Positions 36,984 to 47,347 of a DNA stretch of 64,000 nucleotides are shown piece by piece. The stretch comes from Opitutia bacterium (GTDB lineage Bacteria > Verrucomicrobiota > Verrucomicrobiia > Opitutales > UBA953), in NCBI GenBank assembly GCA_003569165.1, contig BGOI01000002.1:1-64000 (forward strand), read 5' to 3'. Each line of letters begins with the position of its first letter. The stretch's first letter is position 1. The translations under genes were made by a program, and so were the position numbers. Under the pieces are notes generated by a model. The model was not told the origin of the DNA, did not search any database, and saw only the letters and a list, made by a program, of their open reading frames with translations.

Positions 36984-37973
36984 TCAGGGTTTGCGCAGCG
37001 TGACTTCGCCCGAGGAGACGATGGTCTTGCGGCCGCCGCCGGTACGGAGAATCAGGGAGCCCTCTTCATCGATACCGTCGACAATCCCCGCGATGGGGTC
37101 GCCGCGTAGACCGACGCGGACGGACTTGCCGGCGAGCACATCGTGGTGCTGCCAAAGCTTACGGAACGACCGCGACCAGGTGCCTTCCTCGAACTGCTCC
37201 CAGGCTTGGAAGAGCGCGGCGATGACCGCAGCCGCCTCGCGGTTGATGTCGATCGGTTCGCCGAGCGCTGCTTCGAAGGAGCCAGCGGTCGCACGAATCT
37301 CGGCCGGGAAATCTTTGGGTTGGCCAGTGAAGTTAAGGCCGAGGCCGAAAACCAGTTCGCGGACTGAATCGGCGTCGAGGCGGGCCTCCGTGAGCATGCC
37401 GGCGACCTTGCGTCCATCGGGCGACTGCAGGTCGTTGGGCCATTTCAGGCCGAGTTTAAGGCCGAGAGATTTTTCGACGTGCGCGCAAAGCGCCAGGCCC
37501 ATCCAGAGCGTGAACGGCTTGAGGCGTTCCGGCGGGATGAACGGGCGGAAGGCGAGGGACAGGTAGAGGTTGCCGGCTTGAGTGCTATGCCACTTGCGAC
37601 CCAAGCGGCCGCGACCGGCCCGTTGCGAACGGGCAAGCACCGCGAACGGCGCTTCCTGGCCGACGGCGAGACGGCGCTCGGCTTCGGAGTTCGTGCTATC
37701 GACTTCGGCGAGTAACTCGACGGCGGGAGAGACCTTGAGGCGACGAAGGTGCGCGTCGAGCAACGCCGCGTTGATCTCGCGCGGGACGGACTTCAGTTCA
37801 TAGCCCTTCCGGGTCGAAGCCTTGAACGTGAAGCCATCGGCGCGGAGTCGCTCCATCCGGCTCCAGATCGCCACGCGGGAGACGCCGAGTTCTTTCGCGA
37901 GACGGTCCCCGCTGACCGGTTCGCCGTCGGCCTTGAGGAACGCCAGGAGGATGCTGCTGTCGAGGGCGGCCAT
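36984..37973 (-). CDS. birA: biotin-[acetyl-CoA-carboxylase] ligase / BirA repressor
   Basis: QRAGRGRLGRKWHS; LKWPNDL; N-terminal HTH. Confidence 0.9.
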   Translation of the reverse strand: MAALDSSILLAFLKADGEPVSGDRLAKELGVSRVAIWSRMERLRADGFTFKASTRKGYELKSVPREINAALLDAHLRRLKVSPAVELLAEVDSTNSEAERRLAVGQEAPFAVLARSQRAGRGRLGRKWHSTQAGNLYLSLAFRPFIPPERLKPFTLWMGLALCAHVEKSLGLKLGLKWPNDLQSPDGRKVAGMLTEARLDADSVRELVFGLGLNFTGQPKDFPAEIRATAGSFEAALGEPIDINREAAAVIAALFQAWEQFEEGTWSRSFRKLWQHHDVLAGKSVRVGLRGDPIAGIVDGIDEEGSLILRTGGGRKTIVSSGEVTLRKP

Positions 37974-37977
37974 GACG

Positions 37978-38904
37978 TCAGAGCCAGTCGAGTCCGAGGT
38001 CGCACCACGGCGCGGCATGGGTGAGGCCGCCGCTCGAGACGAAATCCGGCGCGAGCGCACCGATGAGCGGGAGTGATTCTAGGCTGACGCCGCCGCTGAC
38101 TTCAGACCAAGCGAGGCCACGGAGCTGTGGAATCGCCTCACGCAGATCGGCGAGCGGAAAGTTATCGAGCAGGATGATATCGGCACCAGCCGCGAGGACC
38201 GGGCGGATCTGGTCGAGGCGATCGACCTCGACTTCGACGAGGAGGTCCGGGCGGCTTTCGCGCGCGCGCTGGACCATCTTCGTGATCCGTTCGCCAGCCG
38301 TGGCGCCACTGGCTGCGAGATGGTTATCCTTCACCATGATACGGTCGAAGAGGCCGAGGCGATGATTGTAGCCGCCCCCTTGGCCCACGGCGTACTTCTC
38401 GAGCATACGGAAGCCTGGCGTCGTCTTCCGCGTATCGAGCAATTTCGTCGGTGACGAACCGAGGGCGAGGACGTGCTCGCGGGTGCGCGTCGCCACGCCG
38501 CAGAGGCGTTGCAGGAAATTAAGAAGGATGCGTTCGGCAGAAAGTAGGTCGGCGGCGGGGCCTTCGACTTCGGCGACCGCGGTGCCGGCCGGCACGAACT
38601 GCCCGTCATAGGCGAGCGGCTTCGCGTGGCAGCGACCCCCGTAAGCGGCGAAGACCACGTCCAGTAAGCCGAGGCCGGCGAGGACCATGGGGCGACGGGC
38701 GACCACGCGAGCGCGGGCGCGGGCCGCGCCGACGAGGAGAGCCGCGGAGGGATCTCCCGTGCGCAGTGGGCGCTGGGCGAGGCCTAAGCCGGCGAGATCT
38801 TCGTCGCGGGCAAACTCAGCGAAACGGAGCAACCACGAACGATCCAACTCGTCCCAGCGGAGACGGCGGATAAGTCGGTCGGTTTGGCCCGGATCGCGCG
38901 GCAT
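37978..38904 (-). CDS. nadC: nicotinate-nucleotide pyrophosphorylase
   Basis: LLDTRKTTPGFRMLEKYAVGQGGGYNHRLGLFDRIMVKDNH. Confidence 0.92.
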   Translation of the reverse strand: MPRDPGQTDRLIRRLRWDELDRSWLLRFAEFARDEDLAGLGLAQRPLRTGDPSAALLVGAARARARVVARRPMVLAGLGLLDVVFAAYGGRCHAKPLAYDGQFVPAGTAVAEVEGPAADLLSAERILLNFLQRLCGVATRTREHVLALGSSPTKLLDTRKTTPGFRMLEKYAVGQGGGYNHRLGLFDRIMVKDNHLAASGATAGERITKMVQRARESRPDLLVEVEVDRLDQIRPVLAAGADIILLDNFPLADLREAIPQLRGLAWSEVSGGVSLESLPLIGALAPDFVSSGGLTHAAPWCDLGLDWL

Positions 38905-38943
38905 GGGTTCACCTTATGACCCGACCCCTGTCGGGCAAGGGGG

Positions 38944-40077
38944 TTAACGGAAGAACTCCTTGAACTTAGCGCGCCAGGATTCGGAGACCGGCGCAGCTTC
39001 GTCGCCGCAGGCGGCGGCATAGGCCTTGAGGGCTTCCTTTTCCTTGTCGGTCATCTTCTTCGGCACGTCGATGTCGACGCGCACGAGGAGGTCCCCGGAG
39101 GTCGAGCCGCGGAGCGAAGGCATGCCTTCGCCGCGAAGGCGGAAGATCGTGCCGCCCTGCGTACCGGCCGGGATATTGAGCGTGGTCTTGCCCTTCAGCT
39201 TTGGGACGACGATCTTGCCGCCGAGGGCGGCGATCGAGAACTTCACCGGTACACTGCAGGCAAGGTCGTCGCCATCACGCTCGAAGAGTTGGTGATCCGT
39301 GACCGTGATATAGACGTAGAGGTCGCCAGCGGAAGCGCCCCGACGGCCGGCCGAGCCATTGCTGCTCGAGCGGAGCTTGGTGCCCGTGTCGACGCCGGGA
39401 GGAATGCGTAGGCTGACCGTAGATTCCGCGACCGTGCGGCCTTCGCCGGAGCAAGGCTTGCAGGGCTTGTCGATGCGTTCGCCTTGACCGCCGCAGGACG
39501 GGCAGGTCTGACGCATCTGGAAGAAACCGTTCGAACGGACGACCTGGCCTTGACCAGCACAAGTCGGACAGCGGCTCTTCTTGGAGCCCGGCTCGGCGCC
39601 GGAACCCGCGCACTTTGTGCAGGCGACGTGCTTGCGGTAGGGGATCTTGCGTTCGACGCCTTCCGCGGCCTCTTCGAGCGTGATCTTCAAGTCGACGCGC
39701 AGGTCTTCGCCGGCGTCGTCCTGGCCCTCGCTCGCGCCACCACCGAAGCCACCGCCGCCACCGCCGCCGAACATTTGTTCGAAGATGTCACGCGGATCGG
39801 TGCCGCGGAAACCTCCGCCGGCCGGGCCACGACCGGCACCCGCGCCTTTGTTGGGGTCGAACGCCGCTTCGCCATGCTGGTCGTACAGCTTGCGCTTCCC
39901 GTCATCACTGAGGATCTCGTAGGCGCGGGAAACTTTCTTGAACTTCTCCTCGGCCTCCTTGTTACCCGGATTACGGTCCGGGTGAAACTCCATCGCTTTT
40001 TTGCGATAGGCCTTCTTGAGCTCATCAGCGGACGCGCTCTTCGCGACGCCCAGCAGCGTGTAATATTCGTCGGCCAT
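38944..40077 (-). CDS. dnaJ: chaperone DnaJ
   Basis: J domain with HPD, Gly-rich region, four CxxCxGxG-type repeats. Confidence 0.93.
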   Translation of the reverse strand: MADEYYTLLGVAKSASADELKKAYRKKAMEFHPDRNPGNKEAEEKFKKVSRAYEILSDDGKRKLYDQHGEAAFDPNKGAGAGRGPAGGGFRGTDPRDIFEQMFGGGGGGGFGGGASEGQDDAGEDLRVDLKITLEEAAEGVERKIPYRKHVACTKCAGSGAEPGSKKSRCPTCAGQGQVVRSNGFFQMRQTCPSCGGQGERIDKPCKPCSGEGRTVAESTVSLRIPPGVDTGTKLRSSSNGSAGRRGASAGDLYVYITVTDHQLFERDGDDLACSVPVKFSIAALGGKIVVPKLKGKTTLNIPAGTQGGTIFRLRGEGMPSLRGSTSGDLLVRVDIDVPKKMTDKEKEALKAYAAACGDEAAPVSESWRAKFKEFFR

Positions 40078-40085
40078 CGGGGAGA

Positions 40086-40592
40086 TTACTTGGCGGCGCC
40101 GGAGGAGACGAAGACGGCAGCCGGACGGAGGACGCGATCGTGGAGCAGCCAGCCCGAGCGGGCGACGCGGAGCACCGTGCCTTCGGCGACGTCGGCGCTC
40201 GGCTCGGAGCCCACGGCTTCGTGCCGGGAGGGATCGAAAGCTTGGCCGACCGGATTGACCTCGACGAGGCCCTGCGCGGAAAGAATCGCGCGCAACTGGC
40301 CGACCGCCATGCGGAAGCCTTCGGCGACGGCGCGCCCGTCGGCCTGCTTCGCCGCGGACTCCAGGCCGAGGTTAAGAGAATCCAGGGCGGGCAGAAGGTC
40401 TTCAAGCAGGCCGGCCGTGGCGAACTTGCGGAGCTCGATACCCTCGCGGTGGTGGCGGCGCTGCTGGTTCTGCTGATCGGCGTTACTGCGCAGCACCGTG
40501 TCCTTGAGGAGCGCGATCTGGCCTTCGAGCTCAGCGATACGGGTCGCGGCGTCGGGCTGGTTAGGTTCGGAAGAAGAGGTCGGTTCGGTCAT
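40086..40592 (-). CDS. grpE: nucleotide exchange factor GrpE
   Basis: Position before dna[17 protein letters not shown]. Confidence 0.85.
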   Translation of the reverse strand: MTEPTSSSEPNQPDAATRIAELEGQIALLKDTVLRSNADQQNQQRRHHREGIELRKFATAGLLEDLLPALDSLNLGLESAAKQADGRAVAEGFRMAVGQLRAILSAQGLVEVNPVGQAFDPSRHEAVGSEPSADVAEGTVLRVARSGWLLHDRVLRPAAVFVSSGAAK

Positions 40593-40596
40593 GAGA

Positions 40597-41367
40597 TTAT
40601 TTTTCGCCGAGCAGCTTCTCGGTCACAGATTTGCGGAGGCGCTCGCGGGCGAGGTCGAGGAGGAGTTCAGGCTGTTGCTGGACGGCGGTCTGCACAGCCT
40701 GCGTGCCCATCGGGCGGGAGACTTTCTCGTCGAAGTTGCGCTCGGTGATATCGCGGGCTTCGAAAACGTAGTTGAAGGCTTGGTCGACGACCACCTTACG
40801 CTGGTCGGTGCCGTCGCCCGAGATGATGGTGATCCGATTAACGCGAACCCGCAGGTGCTTGATGAGGAAAGGCTGCTTGGCGCTCGGCGGGCCGGGGGTG
40901 GGCTTGGGGGCTTCCGTCGCCACCGCGGATTTGAGCCCATTGAAGATATCCTTCGCGTTGTTATCTTTCAGGAAGTCGGCCTTGCCGACGATCGTCAGGT
41001 GCTCGATGTCGAGTTCGACGTCATGGAAGACTTGGCTGCCGCCTTTAAAGAAGGTCAGCAGATCGAGATCGATGGCGAGCCGACGGACCTTGAGGAACTC
41101 CTTCTCCGTCCAGCGGGTCGGGTTGGTGATGGTCAGGCCGGCGTAGGCCAGTCGTCCGGCGAAGAGGTTCGTGTCGTTGGACTCGACCGCCAGATGGGCG
41201 CCGGACTTCGTGGCGAGGGAGGAATCGAGCAGCTTGGGGGAGAAGCGCCCCAAGGCCCAGACGCCCAGCAAGCCCACCATCACGAGGAATAGCACCACGC
41301 CGCAGAGCATCGTAAGCAGTTTGCGCAGGGCGGACCCGAGGCGGGTACTTTTGGAGGGAGCGGACAT
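40597..41367 (-). CDS. AsmA-like membrane-anchored protein
   Basis: N-terminal TM helix; VRRLAIDLDLLTFFKG..HDVELDIEHLTIVG. Confidence 0.55.
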   Translation of the reverse strand: MSAPSKSTRLGSALRKLLTMLCGVVLFLVMVGLLGVWALGRFSPKLLDSSLATKSGAHLAVESNDTNLFAGRLAYAGLTITNPTRWTEKEFLKVRRLAIDLDLLTFFKGGSQVFHDVELDIEHLTIVGKADFLKDNNAKDIFNGLKSAVATEAPKPTPGPPSAKQPFLIKHLRVRVNRITIISGDGTDQRKVVVDQAFNYVFEARDITERNFDEKVSRPMGTQAVQTAVQQQPELLLDLARERLRKSVTEKLLGEK

Positions 41368-41606
41368 CGTGGGACGCTGAAATCGAGCAGTAGGCGTGCC
41401 ACTGAGCAGGGTCAACGGTGGAGGCGAAAAGCAGGGTTAACGGCCGTTTTTCTAGGAAGGCCTGCGCTCAGATGCCCGGGCGCGGCGGGCAGGCGGGTCC
41501 TTCTGTCCCGGAGGTGTGACGCCCAACTCGGACCGAGTTGAGCGCCGCCCGCTGGGGCGAGGTAAGGCTTGCGGCGGGGCGGTGGGTGGGCTTCCTCCAT
41601 ACTCCA

Positions 41607-42491
41607 ATGAGTCAGGAAGCCGCCAAATTGATGCTCGGTCTGCCTAAAGGCAGCCTGGAAGAGGCCACTCTCCAGCTGTTCGCCCGGGCCGGGTTCCCCG
41701 TCACCAAGAGCAGCCGCTCTTACCGCCCCTCCTTCGATGACCCCGCCCTCGACGGCCGGTTCATCCGTGCCCAGGAAGTGGCCCGCTATGTCGAACATGG
41801 CTTCTTCGACTGTGGCCTCACTGGCCAAGACTGGGTCCAGGAAAACAACGCCGACGTCGTGCAGGTCTGCGAACTGATCTACAGCCGCGCCTCCGCCCAG
41901 AAATCCCGCTGGGTGCTCTGCGTGCCCGAAGCCTCCCCGGTCCAGACCGCCAAGGATCTGGCCGGCAAACGCGTCGCCACCGAACTCGTCGAGACCACCC
42001 GCCGCTGGTTCAAGGCCCAGGGCATCGAATGCGAAGTCGAATTCTCTTGGGGTGCCACCGAAGTGAAGGTGCCTGAGCTCGCTGATGCCATCGTCGATAT
42101 CACCGAGACCGGCTCTTCCATCAAAGCCAACAAGCTGCGCATCGTCGCCCAGCTGATGGAGACCACCACCGTCCTCGTCGCGAACAAGACCGCCTGGGCT
42201 AACCCTGCCAAGCGCGCCAAGATCGAGCAGATTGTGCTCATGCTGCAGGGCGCCCTCGCCGCGCAGCACATGGTCGGCCTTAAATTCAACCTCCCGAAGG
42301 CCAAGCTCGACCAGATCGCGGCCGCCCTGCCTGCCTTGCGTAATCCGACCGTGTCCCCGCTGAGCAATCCCGAGTGGATCGCCGTGGAGACGATCATCGA
42401 CGCCCGCCAGGCCCGCGAGTTCATCCCGACCCTCAAGGCCTCCGGCGCCGAGGGCATCGTGGAGTATCCGATCAACAAGCTCGTCTACTGA
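41607..42491 (+). CDS. hisG: ATP phosphoribosyltransferase
   Basis: MLGLPKGSLEEATLQLFARAGF; DCGLTGQDWV; C-terminal regulatory domain. Confidence 0.9.
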   Translation: MSQEAAKLMLGLPKGSLEEATLQLFARAGFPVTKSSRSYRPSFDDPALDGRFIRAQEVARYVEHGFFDCGLTGQDWVQENNADVVQVCELIYSRASAQKSRWVLCVPEASPVQTAKDLAGKRVATELVETTRRWFKAQGIECEVEFSWGATEVKVPELADAIVDITETGSSIKANKLRIVAQLMETTTVLVANKTAWANPAKRAKIEQIVLMLQGALAAQHMVGLKFNLPKAKLDQIAAALPALRNPTVSPLSNPEWIAVETIIDARQAREFIPTLKASGAEGIVEYPINKLVY

Positions 42492-42502
42492 CGACCTGCG
42501 CC

Positions 42503-43372
42503 ATGGCTGACTCCGTCCGTATCGGTCTCATCCAGCTCACCGCTGAGGACACGCCAGCGGCGAACGTGCGGAAGACCATTCCCCGCATCGAAGAAGCGGC
42601 GGCAAAGGGCGCCAAAATCATCGGCCTGCAGGAGATGTTCACGACGAAGTATTTCTGCATCAACCAGGACCCGAAGAACTTCGACCTCGCTGAGCCCATC
42701 GAGACCGGACCGTCCGTGACCGAACTCGCCAAGGCTGCTAAACGCCTCGGCGTCGTCATCATCGCCCCGCTCTTCGAAGCGCGCGGCAGCGAAGTCTACC
42801 ACAACACCGCGGCCGTCATCGACGCCGACGGCACCGTGCTCGGCAAGTACCGCAAGATGCACATCCCGCAGGACCCGGGCTTCGAAGAGAAATTCTACTT
42901 CACCCCCGGCGACCTCGGCTTCCGCACCTGGAAGACCGCGCATGGCGACATCGGCGTGCTCATCTGCTGGGACCAGTGGTATCCCGAAGCCGCGCGCCTC
43001 ACCGCGCTCGGCGGCGCGCAGATCCTTTTCTACCCGACCGCCATCGGCTGGCTGCCCGAAGAGAAGGCCGCCCTCGGCCACGCCCAGCATAACGCCTGGG
43101 AAACCGTCCAGCGCGGCCACGGCGTCGCCAACGGTTGCTACGTCGCCGCGACCAACCGCGTCGGCACCGAAGGCCGCACCCAGTTCTGGGGCCAGAGCTT
43201 CGTCTCCGATCCGTACGGTGAAATCGTCGCCCGCGCCTCGGTCGAGAAGGAGGAGATCCTCCTCGCCGACTGCGACCTCGTGAAGCAGCGCGAGTTCCGC
43301 CGCATCTGGCCGTTCTTCCGCGACCGCCGCATCGACGCCTACGGCGACCTGACGCGCCGTCTGCGCGACTGA
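42503..43372 (+). CDS. aguB: carbon-nitrogen hydrolase, N-carbamoylputrescine amidase
   Basis: Nitrilase motifs KYRKMHIPQDP, GVLICWDQWYPEAAR; next to aguA. Confidence 0.9.
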   Translation: MADSVRIGLIQLTAEDTPAANVRKTIPRIEEAAAKGAKIIGLQEMFTTKYFCINQDPKNFDLAEPIETGPSVTELAKAAKRLGVVIIAPLFEARGSEVYHNTAAVIDADGTVLGKYRKMHIPQDPGFEEKFYFTPGDLGFRTWKTAHGDIGVLICWDQWYPEAARLTALGGAQILFYPTAIGWLPEEKAALGHAQHNAWETVQRGHGVANGCYVAATNRVGTEGRTQFWGQSFVSDPYGEIVARASVEKEEILLADCDLVKQREFRRIWPFFRDRRIDAYGDLTRRLRD

Positions 43373-43380
43373 CCTTCCGC

Positions 43381-44405
43381 ATGGCCTCGCCTCGCTCCCA
43401 CGGATTCCGCATGCCCGCGGAATGGGAACCCCAGTCCGCCACCTGGCTGTCTTGGCCTTCAAACACCGCGCTCTGGCCTGGACACTACAGCCTCATCCCC
43501 GCGAAGTTTGCAGAGTTCGCCGCGGCGATCTCGAAGTTCCAGCCGGTAAAGATCAACGCCGCGGGCAAGCTACGCACCGAAGCCGAACGTGAGCTCAAAG
43601 AAGCTAAGGCTGACCTTTCCGTCATCGAACTGACCGACATCGCTACCGACGACGTGTGGTGCCGCGACCACGGTCCGATCTTCGTGAAGAACGACCAGAC
43701 CAAGGAGCTCGCGCTCACCGACTGGGAATTCCACGGCTGGGGTGGCAAGTTCGAGGCCTCTCTCGACAACCAGGTCCCAGGCAAAATCGCCGCGCGACTC
43801 GGCGTGAAAAAATTTAGCTATCCCTTCGAACTCGAAGGCGGAGGCATCGAAGTCTCTGGTGACGGCCTACTCCTCACCACTGAGGCCGTGCAAAATAATC
43901 CGAACCGCGCCGAAGGGCGCGACGACGCCGCGTTCCACGCCGCGATCCGCGACGGGCTCGCAGTCGACGAACTCCTTTGGATCGGCGAAGGACTGGCCAA
44001 CGACGACACCGACGGCCACATCGACAACCTCGCCCGCTTTATCGCGCCGCGCACCATCCTCGCCGTCAGTGAAGCCGACAAAGCCTCGCCGAACTACGCG
44101 CCCATGCAGGAGAACCTCAAGCGACTGCGCGAGATGCGCCCGCGCGGCCAACGCCTCGACATCATCGAGCTCCCGCTCCCCAAATCCATCCGGCTCGCCG
44201 GACGCGACCTGCCGCCGAGCCACGCGAATTTCCTCATCGTGAACGGCGGCGTCCTCGTGCCGCTTTACGGACAAGATTCCGACAAGATTGCCATGGGCAT
44301 CGTGGGCGACTGCTTCCCCGGTCGGAAGATTGTCGTATCGATTGTCGCCTGCTGCTGATCGAAGGCGGCGCGCTGCATTGCCTCAGCCAGCAGCAGCCTG
44401 TTTAA
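43381..44405 (+). CDS. aguA: agmatine deiminase, frameshift near 44337 upstream of the catalytic Cys
   Basis: PAEWEPQSATWLSWP; VWCRDHGPIFV; shifted frame reads IDCRLLLIEGGALHCLSQQQPV*. Confidence 0.85.
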
Positions 44406-44509
44406 GGCCGCGACTAGTTGATCAGTTGACCAGTGGGCCGGTTGACAAGGATGCCCAAGCATCAAAGGGAAACCGGAGACCGGATGATTGGCTGGGGTAT
44501 CTTGGGTAG

Positions 44510-44630
44510 GGAGGCGATTGCCATCGCCTCCGTTCGAGACCGCAGCCGCAAAGTCGTCGGGTCTTAGCTAAGTCGAATAGACAAGTGAATCATCTGGCGA
44601 ACGGACGTGATAGCAATCACGTCCCTACCC
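44510..44630. repeat. CCCTACC-flanked variable hairpins
   Basis: Hairpins 44510-44531 (GGAGGCGAT-TGCC-ATCGCCTCC) and 44603-44624 (GGACGTGAT-AGCA-ATCACGTCC-CTACCC). Confidence 0.85.
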
Positions 44631-44669
44631 ATTGCGTCCCATGCCAACCGGTCAACTTACCTATCGCGC

Positions 44670-44819
44670 TTACTTCTTCGGCTTTAGTTTGGTCGCACAA
44701 CCACAGTCCCCAGCGCAGCCGCCTTCCTTGCGGCGGCGGGCCGCGGCGAGCCAGCGGCGGATCAGCCAACCGGCAGCGACTCCTATGATGGCCCCGACGA
44801 TGACAGCCTCGAAGTTCAT
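44670..44819 (-). CDS. FeoB-associated Cys-rich small membrane protein
   Basis: MNFEAVIVGAIIGVAAGWLIRRWLAAARRRKEGGCAGDCGCATKLKPKK, overlapping the feoB stop. Confidence 0.75.
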   Translation of the reverse strand: MNFEAVIVGAIIGVAAGWLIRRWLAAARRRKEGGCAGDCGCATKLKPKK

Positions 44820-46968
44820 GTGAGGCGGATGACGACCTGATAGACGGCCGTCCCGGCGAGCCAGGCAAGCGCCGTCATGTAGACAAAGGATCCCGCCGCC
44901 CACTTCCAGCCGCCGGTCTCTTGAGCGAGTGTGGCAATCGTTGGGCCACACTGCGAGCAGAGGGCGAAGAAGACCATCAGCGCGAGCACCGCGGCAAGGG
45001 AGAAGATCGGGGTACCGGCGCGCGGGCCCTCGGACCACTTCGCGTCCTGCATGGCCTGGCGGAGATGCTGGCTATCGGCCTCGGCGCCTTCGCCGACGGA
45101 GTAGGTCACGCCCAGCGTCGAGACGATGACCTCGCGCGCGGGGAAGCTCGCCAGCACCCCGACGGTGATCTTCCAGTCGAAGCCGAGCGGATCGAAAATC
45201 GGCTGCACCGCCTTACCGAAGCGGCCCATGTAGGACTGCTCGACGTAGGCCGCCTGGAGCTTGGCTTTCACCACTTCTTTAGTGGCCGAAGGATTCGCCG
45301 CCTTGATGCGCTCGGCGACGGACGCGTCGCGCGGGAAATAGGAAAGCGCCCACACGATGATCGTGATGGCGAAGATGACCGTGCCGGCCTTCGAGACGAA
45401 TTCGGCGGCGTTCTGCCACATGCGCCAAATGACATCGCGCGGCTTGGGCATCTGGTAGCGCGGCAGCTCGAGGACGAAGGGCTGCGGCTTCACCTTGAGG
45501 ACGAGGCGGGTGAGCACGAAGGCGGTCGGGACGGCGAAGAACAACCCGACGCAGTGCATGCCGATCATCACGACGGATTGCCAGCCCGCGCCATAGATCG
45601 GACCGATGAAGGCGGCGCACATCAGCGCATAGACCGGGAAGCGCGCCGAGCAGCTCATGAACGGCACGACGAAGGCGGTCGCGAGCCGGGCCTTCGGTCT
45701 TCGATCGTGCGCGTCGAAAGCAGGCTCGGGATCGCGCAAGCGAAACCGGAGAGCAACGGCACGAAGCTCTTCCCATTGAGGCCGCACCAGCTAAAGAGGC
45801 GGTCCATGATAAACGCGGCGCGCGCCATGTAGCCGCTATCTTCGAGGATCCCGATGAAAAGGAAGAGGATGAGGATCTGCGGCAGGAACACCAGGAACGC
45901 GCCGACGCCGCCGATGATACCGTCCGCCAGTAGGCTTTGGAGCATCGGATAGGCGTCGAGTTGCGGCGCAACGATGGCCTTCGTCCAATCGACCCCGGCC
46001 TGAATCCACTCCATGGGGAACTTCGCCAGCCAGAAGACGGAGCCGAAGAAACCCAACATGATCCCGAGGAACAGCACGGGCCCAAGGAAGCGGTGCAGAA
46101 GCAGGCGGTCGACGGCAGCGCTGCGGCCGGCCTTACCAGCGCCTTCGGTCACCACGCCTTCGAGGACGAGGCGCAGGTGCGCATAGTGCACGAGCGGCTC
46201 GGCAGCCATCGGGTTATAGCCGGAATTGCGGACGCGATCGCGCGCAGTGCGTAAGGTCTTTTCCCGCTGGGCGAGGGTCCAGCCGAGCCGATCGGCGGTG
46301 GACGGATTCGTGTCGAAGAGAAGTCGCTGCGCTTCGGCTTCCGAAATCGGCTTACCCGTGTCGGCGGCGGCGGCCGTCGCGACATCGACGAGGGCGGCGG
46401 CGATGTTGGTCGGCCAGGCAACGCGCTTCATCTGTGTCTGCTGGGCGATGGCGCGGGCGATGGCACGGCGGACATCGAGGATGCCTTCGCCTTTCCAAGC
46501 GGACGACAGCACGACCGGCACGCCGCCGAGGCGACGAGAAAGCCGCTCGGTATCGATGCGGAGGCCTTGCTCCTTGGCGACGTCGGCCTGGTTGAGGACG
46601 ATGACCACCGGACGACCGAGCTCAGCGACCTGTGAGGCGAGGAAGAGATTACGGAGCAGGTTCGTGGAATCGACGACGAGCACGACGGCGTCGGGGCGGC
46701 GATCGCCGGCGATGTTACCCGAAAGCGCATCGATGACGACTTGCTCGTCGGGCGAAGCGGCCGCGAGCGAGTAGAGTCCCGGGAGGTCGACGAGTTCGAC
46801 CTTCTGCCCGTCGCCGAGATCACAGGTGCCAGACTTGCGGGCGACGGTGACGCCAGGGTAATTGCCAACGCGCTGACGCAGGCCCGTCAGAGCGTTGAAG
46901 AGGGTCGACTTGCCGGTGTTGGGGTTACCGACGAGCGCGACCAGGAGGCCTGCTTCGGGAGTGCTCAC
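44816..46968 (-). CDS. feoB: ferrous iron transport protein B, frameshift near 45694
   Basis: VALVGNPNTGKSTLFNALTG; TRTIEDR / ARLATAFVVPFMSCSARFPVYALM in two frames. Confidence 0.92.
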
Positions 46969-47224
46969 GGCTGGCGCGGTCGCTGGATGGGACAGTCGGC
47001 GGAGACGTCGACGATTAGGTTCTCGGCTTCGGCGAGACGCAGGCTGACGACCTGGCCACCGAACTCGATGGCGAGCGGGTCGCCGAGCGGCGCCCTCCGA
47101 ATGAGCTTCAGGACCATGCCCGGGAGCAGCCCCAGAGCCATTAAACGTTGATCCACCCACGCTCGGGATTGAGCGAGGCCAGCTTGCCGAATTGGCCGGG
47201 CAGAAGTTGGGAAAGCGGAGTCAC
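46965..47224 (-). CDS. feoA: ferrous iron transport protein A, frameshift near 47157
   Basis: DQRLMALGLLPGMVLKLIRRAPLGDPLAIEFGGQVVSLRLAEA; N-terminal LSQLLPGQFGKLASLNPERG in another frame. Confidence 0.75.
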
Positions 47225-47229
47225 TCTAA

Positions 47230-47246
47230 TTGAGAATGAGTCTCAA
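47230..47246 (-). promoter_or_regulatory. Fur-box-like palindrome
   Basis: TTGAGA-ATGAG-TCTCAA immediately upstream of feoAB. Confidence 0.7.
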
Positions 47247-47347
47247 AACTAGCCCTTAGGCCCCCTTTGTCAACGCCGACCATCGGAGGGCGGCTAATTG
47301 CATTCCCGACTCCCCCTCCCCCGCTCGACCGCTTATAACGCCTCCCG

